Assembly: GCF_020497125.1 (NCBI RefSeq)
Contig: NC_059079.1
Span: 16,449,553-16,513,552 of the forward strand
Length of the DNA: 64,000 nucleotides
Reading direction: 5' to 3'
DNA from: Mauremys mutica
Lineage: Eukaryota; Chordata; Testudines; Geoemydidae
The number at the start of each line of letters is the position of its first letter. The stretch's first letter is position 1. The position numbers and the translations under genes are program-made. This document shows, piece by piece, positions 24,025 through 35,597 of the stretch. The notes under the pieces are model-generated. The model was not told the origin of the DNA and did no database searches. It saw only the letters and a list, made by a program, of their open reading frames with translations.

Positions 24025-24645
24025 TCATAGAATCATAGAATATCAGGGTTAGAAGGGACCTCAGGAGATCATCTAGTCCAATCGCCTGCTCAAAGCAGAA
24101 CCAATCCCCAACTAAATCATCTCAGCCAGGACTTTGTCAAGCCTGACCTTAAAAACCTCTAAGGAAAGAGATTCCACCACCTCCCTAGGTAACTCAGTCC
24201 AGTGCTTCACCACCTTCCTAGTGAAAAAGTGTTTCCTAATATCCAACCTAAACCTCCCCCACTGCAACTTGAGACCATTACTCCTTTTTCTGTCATCTGC
24301 TACCACTGAGAACAGTCTAGATCCATCCTCTTTGGGGAACCCTTTCAGGTAGTTAAAAGCAGCTATCAAATCCCCCCACCATTCTTCTCTTCTACAGACT
24401 AAATTAATCCCCGTTCCCTCAGCCTCTCCTCATAAGTCATGTGCTCCAGCCCCCTAATCATTTTTGTTGCCCTCCGCTGGACTCTTTCCAATTTTTCCAC
24501 ATCCTTCTTGTAGTGTGGGGCCCAAAACTGGACACAGTACTCCAGATGAGGCTTCACCAATGCCGAATAGAGGGAAATGCTCTTTCTCTTGAAATCACTC
24601 CTTGTAGCTTCTGTAGGACTCCTTGGTTTGACTTGGCCTGCTACA
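24025..24645 (-). mobile_element. CR1-type LINE 3' part
   Basis: It begins with the reversed CR1 end (ATAGAATCATAGAATATCAG, then GGTTAGAAGGGACCTCAGG). On the minus strand, frames encode [19 protein letters not shown] and [20 protein letters not shown], followed by [11 protein letters not shown], the last part of the CR1 reverse transcriptase ORF. It has frameshifts and a 5' truncation. Confidence 0.9.
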
Positions 24646-24648
24646 AAC

Positions 24649-24673
24649 ATATATATATATATATATATATATA
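24649..24673. repeat. (AT)n microsatellite
   Basis: About twelve AT units directly at the 5' end of the minus-strand CR1 copy. Confidence 0.92.
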
Positions 24674-25802
24674 GGCCACAAAGAGACGCTGGAGAAGGAT
24701 GCATTTGGCCACTGGGAGGAAAGGCCAGGTTAGGCTGTTTGCAATGAGTTCCAGCCAGCTCTCAGAACGGGTTAGGCAGTTGACCACTGTTAGAAATAAA
24801 GAGAACTCTTCATGGAACCCAGAAAAGTTCAGTCTTGAAGAGAGAGCCACTTGAGGAAAGTAGGCAGGTGGGAGTATGAGGCTTCTTGCTTGTGGGAAGT
24901 GATTTCTTCTGAGTGGCTTTTGATGGGCTCAAAAGCTCGGGATGGGCGCATTTTTAAAGAGGGATGTGGCAAATTGAACTCAAGGAGGAAACAAGGCCAT
25001 CTTTGTGGTGGTTATGTGGGGGAGGGAATGAGATACTGCAATGCACCAAGGGCCATTGCATGTATCTTTCAGTTCCTAAGGATCAAAGATGGGTGTATTT
25101 CTTATGTTTAGATCTGCTCAGGAACTGAAATTTCTGTCCTGCAGAAACTCTTTCATTATGGAGAGGTGGCGGGGGAAGATTCCAAATCAGACCAAACAGT
25201 GAGATATGTGAGATTTTCACTGGGAGGGACATTTTCAAAAAAGTTCTTTTTGGAAAGACCGAGATGGAGTTTTTCAAAAATTCCTGGTACCAGTCTCTCC
25301 AGCAGCCAGTGAGTCCAGGTTGCCAAGGAACTGGGGAGGTGTGCAAAGAAGCTGTCAAGATACCCGTGAAACCTGCCCGGTTTCCCTCAAAAGATTTATC
25401 AAAATCAGCACATTCCTGTGGAACCTTTTGATTTTTGCCAAATCAACATCCTCTGACAGAAAAATGTTCCACTGGAAAACTTCTGACCAGATATACTTCT
25501 ATTCTAAGCAGGAAAACATTCTCTCTATTATTCTGGCTGTAAATGTATTAAGACCATCCTAACTTCCTCCACCATAGTCCCAGCCTAATTAGAGCTGCCA
25601 TTGTTATAATTTGCAGGGAGGAGGGATTCTGCTCGTATCATTAGAGTGAGGACTGTCCCTTGCACACAGTTCTGGCCGTATACACTTTAATACTCAGGAA
25701 TGATTAACTTAGAATAAATGTGTCTAGTCTAGTTGTGGCTTGCCTCATTTAATTATGCCCATACCAATTGATTACATGGACTTCTAACCCATATATATTT
25801 GT

Positions 25803-26003
25803 AAAAGCAGCAAAGAGTTCTGTGGCACCTTATAGACTAACAGACGTATTGGAGCATGAGCTTTCATGGGTGAATACCCACTTCGTCGGATTCACCCACG
25901 AAAGTTCATGCTCCAATACATCTGTTAGTCTATAAGGTGCCACAGGACTCCTTGCTGCTTTTACAGATCCAGACTAACACGGCTACCCCTCTGATATTTG
26001 ACA
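25803..26003 (+). mobile_element. Penelope-like foldback insertion with 14-bp TSD
   Basis: A perfect duplication CCATATATATTTGT flanks it at 25789-25802 and 26004-26017. The left arm (AAAAGCAGCAAAGAG..., TATAGACTAACAGACG) is the inverse of the right arm (CTGTTAGTCTATAAGGTGCC, then CTTGCTGCTTTTACAG). A fixed 3' end follows: ACTAACACGGCTACCCCTCTGATA. A hammerhead-like core is complete on the minus strand at 25861-25889 (CCGACGA, stem GTGGGT/ACCCAT, GAAAG). Confidence 0.85.
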
Positions 26004-26565
26004 CCATATATATTTGTGTGGCATATCCTATAATTTATTCATAAATGCATATTATAATTGATGTATAAACACAATTGTCTGTGTTTATACTCACACATCT
26101 GTCTTTGAGGCACAGTATACACAAATATAATGGAAGAGCTGAGTTAGTGCAATGGAGAATGAGTTGCTGTACTTGGCAGTGCAGAGGATTCAAGGGAGAT
26201 TAATGACTTTGCCTGCAGCTCCTGTGTAACTTTCCCCAGCTATTGAAAATTAAATATCAGGTGCAACAACTCACTCTCCATTAGTTAATTGCATGTGGAA
26301 TGTGTCTGGTGTGAAAGCTCCAGAGGCTGAAGCAGAACATATGAAACTGAACCCCAGAACTAGATTTAGTGCTGACTGTCAGGCCGTGTCTCAGACGAGC
26401 AGATTGCTTGCGAAATCCGCCACACTGCATCGATCAGACACACTTTTCTTTTAACTTTCTGTAATTTAAAAAATCACAAGGCTCCTGATAAAGGTATCTC
26501 ACTTGCTGCAGAGTCCGTTTGGATATGAAAATTTCTAGCACATGTTTTGGATCACATTTAAGAGA

Positions 26566-26659
26566 GAGTATCAGAGGGGTAGCTGTGTTAGTCTGAATCT
26601 GTAAAAGCAGCAGAGAGTCCTGTGGCACCTTATAGAAGGTGCCACAGGACTCTTTGCTG
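26566..26659 (-). mobile_element. Short Penelope-like foldback insertion, reverse orientation
   Basis: The flanking duplication ATTTAAGAGA lies at 26556-26565 and 26661-26670 (with a preceding C it is 11 bp). The element starts with the reversed 3' end TATCAGAGGGGTAGC and contains GTAAAAGCAGCAGAGAG. It folds back at CTTATAGAAGGTGCC, so the central hammerhead-like part is missing. Confidence 0.85.
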
Positions 26660-28754
26660 CATTTAAGAGATATTCATCTATAAAGGCAGTAGAAGTGCTT
26701 GCTTAAATCTTCCTTTTTTTCCCCAGTTTTGGTCATCTATGAATGAATCCATTGGCATGAGAAGAGCCTCTTTTTAAAAATAAGTTTCTCAACTACATGT
26801 ACTGAATTGGGAAATGCTGTAGCCATTGAATTTGTTCCTGTTACTGTCTTTTGGGCTAGAAAAGGTGTCATTTTAAAAGTTGTTTTCTAAGTTGTAAACA
26901 CGTGTAATGTCTTTTAGACTTCAGCAGAACAAGTGTCTTGTCACTGCTGCCTGCATTATATTATGGTGCACTGACAATGGATGTATCTGTCTGCTTGACC
27001 TGAGCAGCCTTTCAAATATTAATGGAAAGAAAGACTCTCCAGGGGAAAGTGTTATTAGCAATCAGAGCAGCAGCTGCAATGAGTAGGCAGTAAAAGAGGT
27101 GGGAAAACAACCGCAAACTCACTGTGTCTAGATGTACACTCGCCCTGCACGTAAACCAAATACACTACAAAAGTTTGTTTCAAAATCCCGCAAAAAACAA
27201 ATATTACAGGCTCGAAGTCTAGTTAGCCTGTATTATACGAGAAAGCATAAGCTCTTTAATATAAACTGTTCTGGGCCCAATCATCATCATTACATTTCCT
27301 GAACCCCCTTCTCTATCTTCTCATTAAAAAAAATTCTCATGTCCCTCCCCTTTCTACTCGGTTGTTTATCTTTTCTTACTTAGACTATAAATGCTTTGGT
27401 ATGTGATTGTGTCTCAGTTTGTATGCGTATCCGCTATTTTTTCATGTGATGACACAGCTTCCAAATTCTGTCAGCCCCAGAAGTGGTTCAGTTTAACAGG
27501 CCTTTGGAAGCTTGTTTGCTCACTTCTTTTAAAGGATTTTTCTTGAATCTCTTCCCTATAATATTTCAATTAAAATATTGAAACACAGCTAACTCATACA
27601 CCTCGTTGCTAGCCATATTGGGATTGAAGAGCAATAGACATCTTGAGTCTCAATGCATCTTTTCTGTCTGCAAATACAACAGCTTTTCCAGCTAAAAATG
27701 CAAGCAGTGACAGTATTAATGACTGCAAGCTGTGCTGATGGGTTTGCTGCTTGGATGACTTCAGCTGTGTCCCTTTCAACATTAAGGATCTGGAGAGAGC
27801 AGAGTGTTATTGCATTTATTATGGTTGAAAACTGGGGATGAGCCACCCACAGATAGCAAAGAATTTTATCTACAAAGTTTCTCTTGTTAGGAGTTTCTGG
27901 TACAGCTCCACCTTACCTTATTGTACCAGAAAGTCAGAACTAAATAACTGAAGTGATCAAACATTAAGTTGCACAGAATAAGAACTTCAAAGCAGATAAA
28001 CTGAGATGTAGGGCTTGGACATTTTATTGCTTGTACTGTATAGGGTTGGATGAGCTGGTCATGACTATAGAAGAAATACAAGGTGTCTTCAGCCTTTCCA
28101 TTTCTACCAAGAAACAAATCCCAGCTCAAAAACTAAAGTTCAGTATGAAAAACTTGTCTGATACTTTCTCACCTCCAGATAGTGTTAAAAATAGCATTAC
28201 CGTCCCTTCCTGAAACTTTTGCTGTTTTGCTGTAATTGCAATGAGGAACATAGAAGTCCCATTGTATTAGACAGTTTTTCACGCCAATTTGTGATCTTTT
28301 CCACTATAAAGTGGACAATGGTCATTTAAAACAGTTGTTTCTGGCCAAACTCCAAAACACAGGTCTTGATACAGTGCTGTTTCCCAACAGCCTTGTTAGT
28401 TAGTTACATAAACTTGTAATAGTACATGAAAAGTTCATAGTTGTATTATCACTGTGGTTTTTATTTAGATTCAGCACATGTTGCTGTTGCTTGGCTTTCT
28501 CTAATAACAAACTGGAAGACATTCAGCCTGTAAACATAGTTTGTTGTTTTTTGTGTTTTTCTAAAAAAAAAATCACCTGAGCATTGTAAAAAGAAAGTAC
28601 AATCTTTTTGGGAAGCAGAGCTCAATTCAAGCATTGCCTCTAGATTATGTTAAATAACATTGTACCATATTGAGTGGTAGGCAGTGCTGTTTTCTAGCTA
28701 GTATGGCACATGGGGCTTGTCTTTGTGAATCCCAAGTACTGGAAACAACAACTA

Positions 28755-28868
28755 TCTTGGCTGGGATTTTCAAAGGAGCCTAGAAGAGAGAGGTGCTCAA
28801 ATCCCATTGGAAATTCAGTAAGAACAAAGCAGCTAGTTTCCTGAGGCTTTTTTGAAATACCCAGCCTT
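28755..28868. repeat. Old MITE-like repeat (GGGATTTTCAAAGGAGCC family)
   Basis: CTGGGATTTTCAAAGGAGCC on the left and GGCTTTTTTGAAATACCCAG on the right form imperfect inverted ends around an AATCCCATTGG core. Confidence 0.5.
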
Positions 28869-29327
28869 AGCCCCTTATGGGTGCAGTTTGCCAGACAAAT
28901 TTTGAAATGTTACTTAGCAGTAATCTGGAAGAGTAGTGGAAATTTTACTCCGATATCAAAAATATTTTAAGATATTTTTGTTAAGAGATTCTGTCGGGCT
29001 TTGCTTTCCAGAAAAGATCAAAAATGGGCTGATGCCAAACACTTTATTTCCAGGTCTGAAATTCTCCCATTCCCCCATATATTGTTTAACTTCCTCCTAG
29101 GGTTCTCCTGTTTTGGTACTTATATATGAGGAAGTCAAGACATTCATTCTCTTATTTTTAAGATTGCAATGATCCAGCCTACTCTGCAGCACAGATTAAA
29201 TGTTCATTTTAAATGATTGTCATAAAATAAACAGCTAGTTAAGTGCAGACTGAAAAAAAAGGGGGAAAGATGAGGGCATTCCCAATGTTGGTAGGAAAAA
29301 ATCTCTCAAGCTGATGCATAATAGCAA

Positions 29328-29416
29328 AGAGTCACTGGAGGGACAGTTAGAGGGGCATATTGCTTCTAATATCAGCCTGACCACTTCTGTCTAACAACTG
29401 TCCCTCCAGTGACTCT
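29328..29416. repeat. Perfect 21-bp inverted repeat with 47-bp spacer
   Basis: The arm at 29328-29348 (centre CACTGGAGGGACAG) is the exact reverse complement of 29396-29416 (centre CTGTCCCTCCAGTG). The right arm runs straight into a GT/GC microsatellite. No transposon ends were recognised. Confidence 0.95.
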
Positions 29417-29454
29417 GTGTGTGTGCGCGCGTGTGTGTGTGTGTACACACACAA
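29416..29454. repeat. (GT)n/(GC)n/(AC)n microsatellite
   Basis: GTGTGTGTGCGCGCGTGTGT passes into ACACACAC, giving a small palindromic core. Confidence 0.93.
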
Positions 29455-31464
29455 ATTTGCTTCCTGTTAGGGAGTGGAGGGACAGGCATGTCTAATGGTT
29501 TATACTTAGTGTGGTGAAGAGGAGGGAAGTATGGTAACTTGATCAAACAGGAATGTGGGAGAGAACTGGGTGGGCAGGCCTTGCCAAAATTGCAAGCTTT
29601 CTGCCACTTATGCATTGGCTTCAGTCCTGCTTGCCTTGATCCTTTGCACTAACTGAGTTTCTTATTGCTTCAGCACTATGAGAGAGTGACTGCTATTGAC
29701 ATAATCAGTCAGCACTCTTTTCTCTCTCACTAAAGTGAAAACATGGGGAGCCTTCCATCCCAAAGTGCTTCACATCATATAGACATACAACACCGCTGAA
29801 ATGCAGACACGTCTTTGGTGTGAGTACAACAATCAGGTGGACAATATGCACGCAGTATCCTACACAAACTATGGAGGAGAGTTGCAATAAGGACAGTGGT
29901 GTAAAATTATGGGATGTTTAATATCCTTGCAAAATGGAGCGATTTAGTTTTTAAAATTATATCGGCAAGGTGAGCATAGTGTGTAAATTGCATGAAAGTT
30001 GCTTTGACCTTGACAAAATGAAGGACTGTGTCGACCCTGATGAGATGTGAACATGTGCTTCCAGGAAATCTATGCACAAGTTGATGCTGGGTAATATTTT
30101 GCATGAAATAGTAGCTTAGAACAGGTTTCTTAGTGGTAACCGTAGTAACGAATGGCACGTGCTGAATTTTCACTTGCAACCACTGCAATTCAAACCACTA
30201 AGCATCTGCTCCAACATCAAAAGACGATGATGATTCATTTTAATTTTAAATAAATTCCTGTTTTAATCAAGGAAATTTCTGGGAGTGGAGCACAAAAAGC
30301 AATTTATTATTAGCACTGTGATTTTAAAATATGCTCCCACTTTGAATCTGCTTTGAAGCAGTCTCTGTTGAAGAAATATTAGTGTTTGAATTTGTCAATT
30401 ACAACAGGGATAGATTACAAATTGTGACTTTTTGCAACCCTGTTTTCCCCCCCAGGAATTATTGTAATTTTTTATTATATGGAATACAAATTACCATCTG
30501 TTTAAAATGACATACGTTTGTAAACCTGATGATGGTGTATGTAAGTTCAGTAGAAACTATTTTATGTAAGTAAAAACAATTTTAAAATATTGATATTAAG
30601 ATTTATGTTTAGCAGTGTTTTAGAATTATAACAGCATTTCTCACAAAGATTAAGATGTGTGCATTACCATCAGGCTATACATTTTGCATCATGAGCTGTA
30701 GGTTATGCTACCGTTCATGCTATTAGTGCTTATGTAAGACTTTGTCCATTGCTGGTGGGGGAAGAAAGCTGTATAAGCTGAATTAATAGTAGGCAAAAAT
30801 TGCTAGGTTTCTTAGACAGCTTAGATTTGCTGATTAATTCTCATATGTGAGAACTGCCATGTAATTGCAGTGTATCATTGTGAAAACAAAAGCAGGAAGA
30901 AATGTCCTTGCCTAATATGCTGTACCGGTACAGTAATACATGCTTGGAAATCATGATGTGAAGATGAAAAGAAAATCTCATGCTGCTCATTATGTCAGAT
31001 TTCTGGCATGGCCTCTGCATGCATGGGTTGTTGACACTGGTCATTGGAGCACAGATATTAGCATATTTTCTGAGTGCTGAGAAGCTTTGAGGAGGGCCAG
31101 AAGGAGACGCTGAGAGAGTCTAAAAGTGAGGGATTATGATCAATATAGAGACAATTTTTTTGAACAGCATGGCTGCTTGGCTGAAGATGAAGTAAATAAA
31201 TTAATCAATCTTTGCAAGTAAGATTTATCAGTTCAAATGCCTATGATTGCATTCACTATCTTCTGCTGTACTGAAGGGTGTTGATCTAGCATTGTCTTTC
31301 TGTCTGAGTAATCGGGCTATCCTGGTTTTACATGTTTAACACTTTGAGGGATAATTGACAAACCATACCCATGTTTTTCCTTGAGACATTTACATTTTAA
31401 AGGTGATTTTATAATGTACATTTGCCTAATGTCTTATTTCTATAATTAAAGGATAGAAAATCTT

Positions 31465-31735
31465 GTGTTTAAGACACTGGAATGTGGGAGATCTGGGTTC
31501 AGTTCCTGGAGCTACCACAGATTTCTTGTCTGATCTTGGTCATGTCACATAATCTGAATCCTCTGTCTGTAAAGTGGGAATGATGATGTTTCCTTTTATC
31601 TGTCTTGTCTATTTAAACAGTCCCTGTCCCAATGAGCTTACAGGCTACGGTTATGGAGCACTTAGCATAATGGGGTCCTGATCTCGTTTGGAGCCTCTCT
31701 GCACTGGTGTAATATAAATAATAAAAACATTTTTG
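31465..31735 (+). repeat. MIR-type SINE followed by an associated old repeat
   Basis: GGGAGATCTGGGTTCAGTTC and CTTGGTCATGTCACATAATC, then CTGTCTGTAAAGTGGGAATG, are a MIR head and core. The following AACAGTCCCTGTCCCAATGA and GAGCTTACAGGCTA belong to an old repeat common in sauropsids. Confidence 0.6.
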
Positions 31736-32660
31736 TTGTTGATTCATTTGTACAGCTTTTTAAAAGCAAAACTTGAAATCTCCCTTTTTTTCTTGTACGT
31801 CAGATACTTCTTTAAAACACTATAACAACATTAGCCGCAGTCTCCTTGGTTATGTTTTAAGATCACAAAGGTGTTTACCTAATTTCTTCAACCAATTTTG
31901 AATGTCACGCAAGACATCGTCTAGCAAGGCAGCATGAATATCTGTCAGCCTTCCATAAAAACATCTTTGATAGTCACAAAGTAGTTGTTTTAGGAGCGCA
32001 TAGTCATCTAAAAGGAAAAAGATACTTCAAATTATTATTTAAATATTATCTTTGAGTAACAATGCATTAATACATAATGGATTTAGTGTTTTGTATTAAC
32101 TGATTCCCCACCCCTCGTTAAAATCATGCTAAGTTTATGTTTCAGATTTTCAGAAATGTATACAGCAAATATGAACTGAAAAGAAAAAGCTATTTTACTA
32201 TCACACTTAGTAGATACAATAATGATACCTATATGCCTGATGGGTGAGTGCATTAGACATACCATGGGTAGGTACTAGGAGTCCATTCCTGAAGAGATTT
32301 TGAAATGTTTTTATGAGCAGGGAAAGAAATACCCATGCGAAACGTGTTTTAAAGGTTGTATTTTCATTTCCCATTTATTGTTCTCTAATACTATTGAATT
32401 GCTAAAACCCTATTGAACATAATTTAATTTATTTCCAAGGTGACATGAGATGATCATATATTAACTAATAAGGGATGCAAACAGAAGTGAAAAATGTGCC
32501 TTTCTAGGTTTCTAATGTTTTTACATAAAATAAATATTTTACTAATAAACTGTACCTAAAAGAATCATAATACATGAGGCAAGGACCAACTCAAAACATA
32601 GTTTAACCTTTGTGTCTGAATGTGTAATAAACTGATTCTCCCTCTTTTGATGTTTCATAG

Positions 32661-32733
32661 AAATGGAGATGCAGTTAACCAAATGGCTGTTACTCCTTTC
32701 CCATTACCTTCCAGCTCCCAGTCTTCTATTGAG
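32661..32733 (+). CDS. PATJ: PATJ exon, start of the inter-PDZ linker
   Basis: This is a 73-nt exon between TGTTTCATAG and GTAAGA. Its first base completes an Arg codon left by the previous exon, and it ends on a codon boundary. It encodes [19 protein letters not shown] and ends SSIE. The stretch [10 protein letters not shown] directly after the last PDZ strand is shared by PATJ and MPDZ, so exon order and strand are secure. The remainder is Pro/Ser-rich and probably disordered. Confidence 0.9.
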
Positions 32734-33065
32734 GTAAGATATTTTTTTTTGATTAGAGCTTACTAAATTAGATTAATCATAATTAGTACAATATACATTC
32801 AAACACCTTGTCTGATTAATCCTGAAAGCTAATATGCATTAGGTAGGAACTGGACCAAATGTGTCTTTCCCCTCGCTTTTTAAATGAAATAATTGGCATG
32901 GTGCTAGGTGACAAGATATTGTCTTAGTTACTGTGATACAGCAGGAAAATAAATCATTGAACGAAAGCCTTGCTGTCTCCTGTCACGATTATTTTTGAGA
33001 GGGTTGAAAGTTTTGGGGAGGTATTGCCTGGAACACAAGTGAAATCTGAGAGTCCTCCCAGGAAG

Positions 33066-33188
33066 AGCAGCAAAGAATCCTGTGGCACCTTATAGACTAA
33101 CAGACTGTCTGTTAGTCTATAAGGTGCCACAGGATTCTTTGCTGCTTTTATAGATCCAGACTAACACGGCTACCCCTCTGATACTTGA
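33066..33188 (+). mobile_element. Short Penelope-like foldback insertion with 11-bp TSD
   Basis: The duplication CTCCCAGGAAG lies at 33055-33065 and 33189-33199. The left arm AGCAGCAAAGAATCCTGTGG folds back at ACAGACTGTCTGTTAGTC into the right arm. The constant end CTAACACGGCTACCCCTCTG and ATACTTGA follow. The hammerhead-like core is absent because the fold lies before it. Confidence 0.88.
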
Positions 33189-33344
33189 CTCCCAGGAAGA
33201 AATTGGCATTTTCAGTGGGAGACATGCAGGGAGACATCTTGTAAGTGAAGGCCAAGACGTCCCATGAGGTTTTGATTCCTTCAGAGGCATTAGGAGTAAA
33301 TCCAAGTAGCTGAATTGAGAAAATAAACATTAAAGGCCTGACCA

Positions 33345-33615
33345 TTGCCCACTGAAGGCAATAGAACTATTTCCATATTTATTATTTGCATTACCATAGA
33401 GAGATAGGTCCCAACAATGATTGAGGGCCCTGTTGCACTGAGCATCATACAGTCACATGGCGAAAGATCATCCCAGCTCCTAAAAGCTTTCAATCTAGAT
33501 AGCCAAGATACTCAAAGGGAAACAGGCACGGTGAAATAACTTGTCTGTTTGGCATGACCAGGAATAGAACCCAGGTCTCCTGATTCCCAGTCCTGTGACC
33601 TAGCTATTAGACTAG
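33345..33615 (-). repeat. MIR-type SINE and associated old repeat, reversed
   Basis: GACCAGGAATAGAACCCAGG and CCTGTGACCTAGCTATTAGAC are a reversed MIR head. The preceding segment (CCTAAAAGCTTTCAATCTAG) matches the repeat that follows MIR at 31600, in opposite orientation. Confidence 0.5.
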
Positions 33616-34255
33616 GTATATGAGTTACAGCCATACTACATTTCTGTAGCAGAAATGACAGTATGTTAGTATATCTGATGTATTAACATGGAGTTTTAGT
33701 GTATAGTATCATAATATGCATCTTAGCAACTAAAAGCATATGGATGTTTCTGTTTGTTTGTCCTCCAACAGTAAGAGCTTCCTCATTGTGACAGTGCTAT
33801 TCTATATTATGGTTGTTGCATCAGGCCTAATGTGACTCTCTTTATCCTTTTTGAGCTTTATGAATGCAGTGTGCTTACTACGCGTTGCAATCTGGAATGT
33901 TACCACATCGTTATCAATTTGATGTCTCATCATAATAATATAACTGAGAAATATGGTACTAAGGCCTTGTCTACACTACAAGACTATTTCGAATCAACTT
34001 AGTTCGAATTTGTGGATTCGACCTTATGAAGTCGAATTTGTGTATCCATACTAAATACATTAATTCGAATTTCTGAGTCCACATTCACGGGGCCAGCGTC
34101 GACTTTGGAAGCGGTGCACTGTGGGAAGCTATCCCACAGTTCCCGCAGTCCCCGCTGCCCATTGGAATGCTGGGTAGAGCCCCCAATGCCTGCTGGGGGG
34201 AGAAATGTGTCGAGGGTGGTTTTGGGTAAGTGTCGTCATTGAACCGTCAATCACA

Positions 34256-34276
34256 ACCTCCCTCCCTCCCTCCTTG
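34256..34276. repeat. (CCTC)n microsatellite
   Basis: Four to five CCTC units within the PIF-Harbinger element, just before its transposase remnant. Confidence 0.85.
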
Positions 34277-34317
34277 AAAGCGCCTGCGGGCAATCTGTTC
34301 GTGCACTTTTCTGGTCA

Positions 34318-34728
34318 GTGACAGCGCGGACGCCACAGCACTGCAAGCATGGAGCCCGCTGCGATCATCGCCGTTTTCTCCTCCTCGCACTTTATCGTCC
34401 ACCTCTTCCACAGTCAGCTGATGAGAAATTGGGCTACTTTTCAATGGTGCTGCAAGCACTGGGGGACCATATGGGACGTTTTACAAACATCAACGTCGGG
34501 TGGCCGGGCAAGGTTCATGATGTGTGTGTTTTCAGGAACTGTGGGCTGCTCAGACGCCTGCAGGAAGGTAGTTTCTTCCCGGACCACGAAATAACTGTTG
34601 TGGATGTGCAGATGCCTATAGTCATCCTCGGGGACCCAGCCTGCCCGCTAATGCACTTGCTCATGAAGCCCTATACAGGCGCCTGGGACAGCGACAAGGA
34701 ACTCTTCAAATACCAGCGAGCAGCGTGA
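34318..34728 (+). pseudogene. Harbinger (HARBI1-like) transposase remnant, internally deleted
   Basis: The open frame contains GYFSMVLQALGDHMGRFTNI, NVGWPGKVHDVCVFRNCGLL and MPIVILGDPACPLMHLLMKP. These are recognisable blocks of the Harbinger DDE nuclease that cuts and joins transposon ends. The His-Asp after GWPGKV is the second catalytic Asp region. The block with the first Asp (normally before GTH) and the one with the catalytic Glu are missing. A start-like MEPAAIIAV at 34349 lies in a different frame just upstream, so a large internal deletion with frameshift probably removed the N-terminal half. The frame ends KYQRAA before a stop at 34726-34728. Confidence 0.85.
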
Positions 34729-35597
34729 CCTGTGACTGTTCAGTTTCTTTACAGAGAAGCTGAACCTGCCCCTGTTTCTTTACCCAGTTACTGTTGACTC
34801 TCCTCTTCGGTTACATACCCCGTTCACCCCATTACCCCCACTTCCAGCACACGTGTAAAAATAAAATACATGTCCCATTATTACTTAACAAAGGTTTCTT
34901 TATTCATGACTTTTCGTGAAAGGGTTGAAACTGGGACGCAGGCTGTGCTGGGTAGGGTGTGCGGTGATGTAAAGACCGCCTCTAAACTCAAGGAATGACA
35001 GGCTCCTGCTCCTAGAGCGGTCCGCAGTGCCGGAATGCTTCTTTCAACGGAGCCTGCCATCCCTCTTTATGTAATTCTGTGTGCGGGCGGATATGTGACC
35101 TTGTGGTGGAGGAGGACGGATACAGATTCCTCAGCTGCGTGACTCAGCGGTCCAGGACAAGGACCGCTGTATAAGATCTGTAACCGCCCTCCCCCGCTGC
35201 AAAGTCACATCTCCCCCGCCCACACAGATCCTGGAAACCACCTCCCATACCGACCAGGGTGCCTACTGACTGCACCGTGTGTGTGACCCGCTGCTGATCC
35301 TGCCCCCGTGTCTGTACCCTGGGAAAGGTGACTGTCCTATGCAATTAACCACCCCTTTCCCCACGCCCCCCGTTCAAACACAGTCTTCTTTGAAAAAACA
35401 TAACGGAAACAGTAATTAACAGCAAAGCATTTTTATTAATTAAGTAGACAGTTAGGGGATGGGACTGGGATTGGGACTACTGTGAGTCTGGAAGTGAAGG
35501 ACTTCGGCAAATGTAGGGTATGAGAGCTTTTGGGTACTTGAGCACTGTGCTGTGGTGCAGTGACAGTATTCACGTCCCCGGCCGCCCCTCCTCCTGA

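Larger units (their letters stand above)
22314..32660 (+). other. PATJ intron, 10,347 bp
   Basis: A GTAAGA donor and TCATAG acceptor bound it. It carries the nested MITE pair, a minus-strand CR1, two Penelope-like foldback insertions, a 21-bp inverted repeat and MIR pieces. Nothing is recognised in 22314-23320, 24675-25788, 26671-28750, 28870-29320, 29455-31465 and 31735-32660. Confidence 0.85.

Noticed and set aside
29328..29416. The inverted repeat as a microRNA precursor.
   Set aside because: A 47-base loop is long for a precursor, and perfect pairing of 21 bases with nothing beyond is more like a mutational scar. Small-RNA data would be needed.
34349..34594. The 81-codon frame starting MEPAAIIAV as a separate protein.
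   Set aside because: Only its first residues look like the Harbinger transposase start. The rest reads the transposase DNA in the wrong frame after a deletion.
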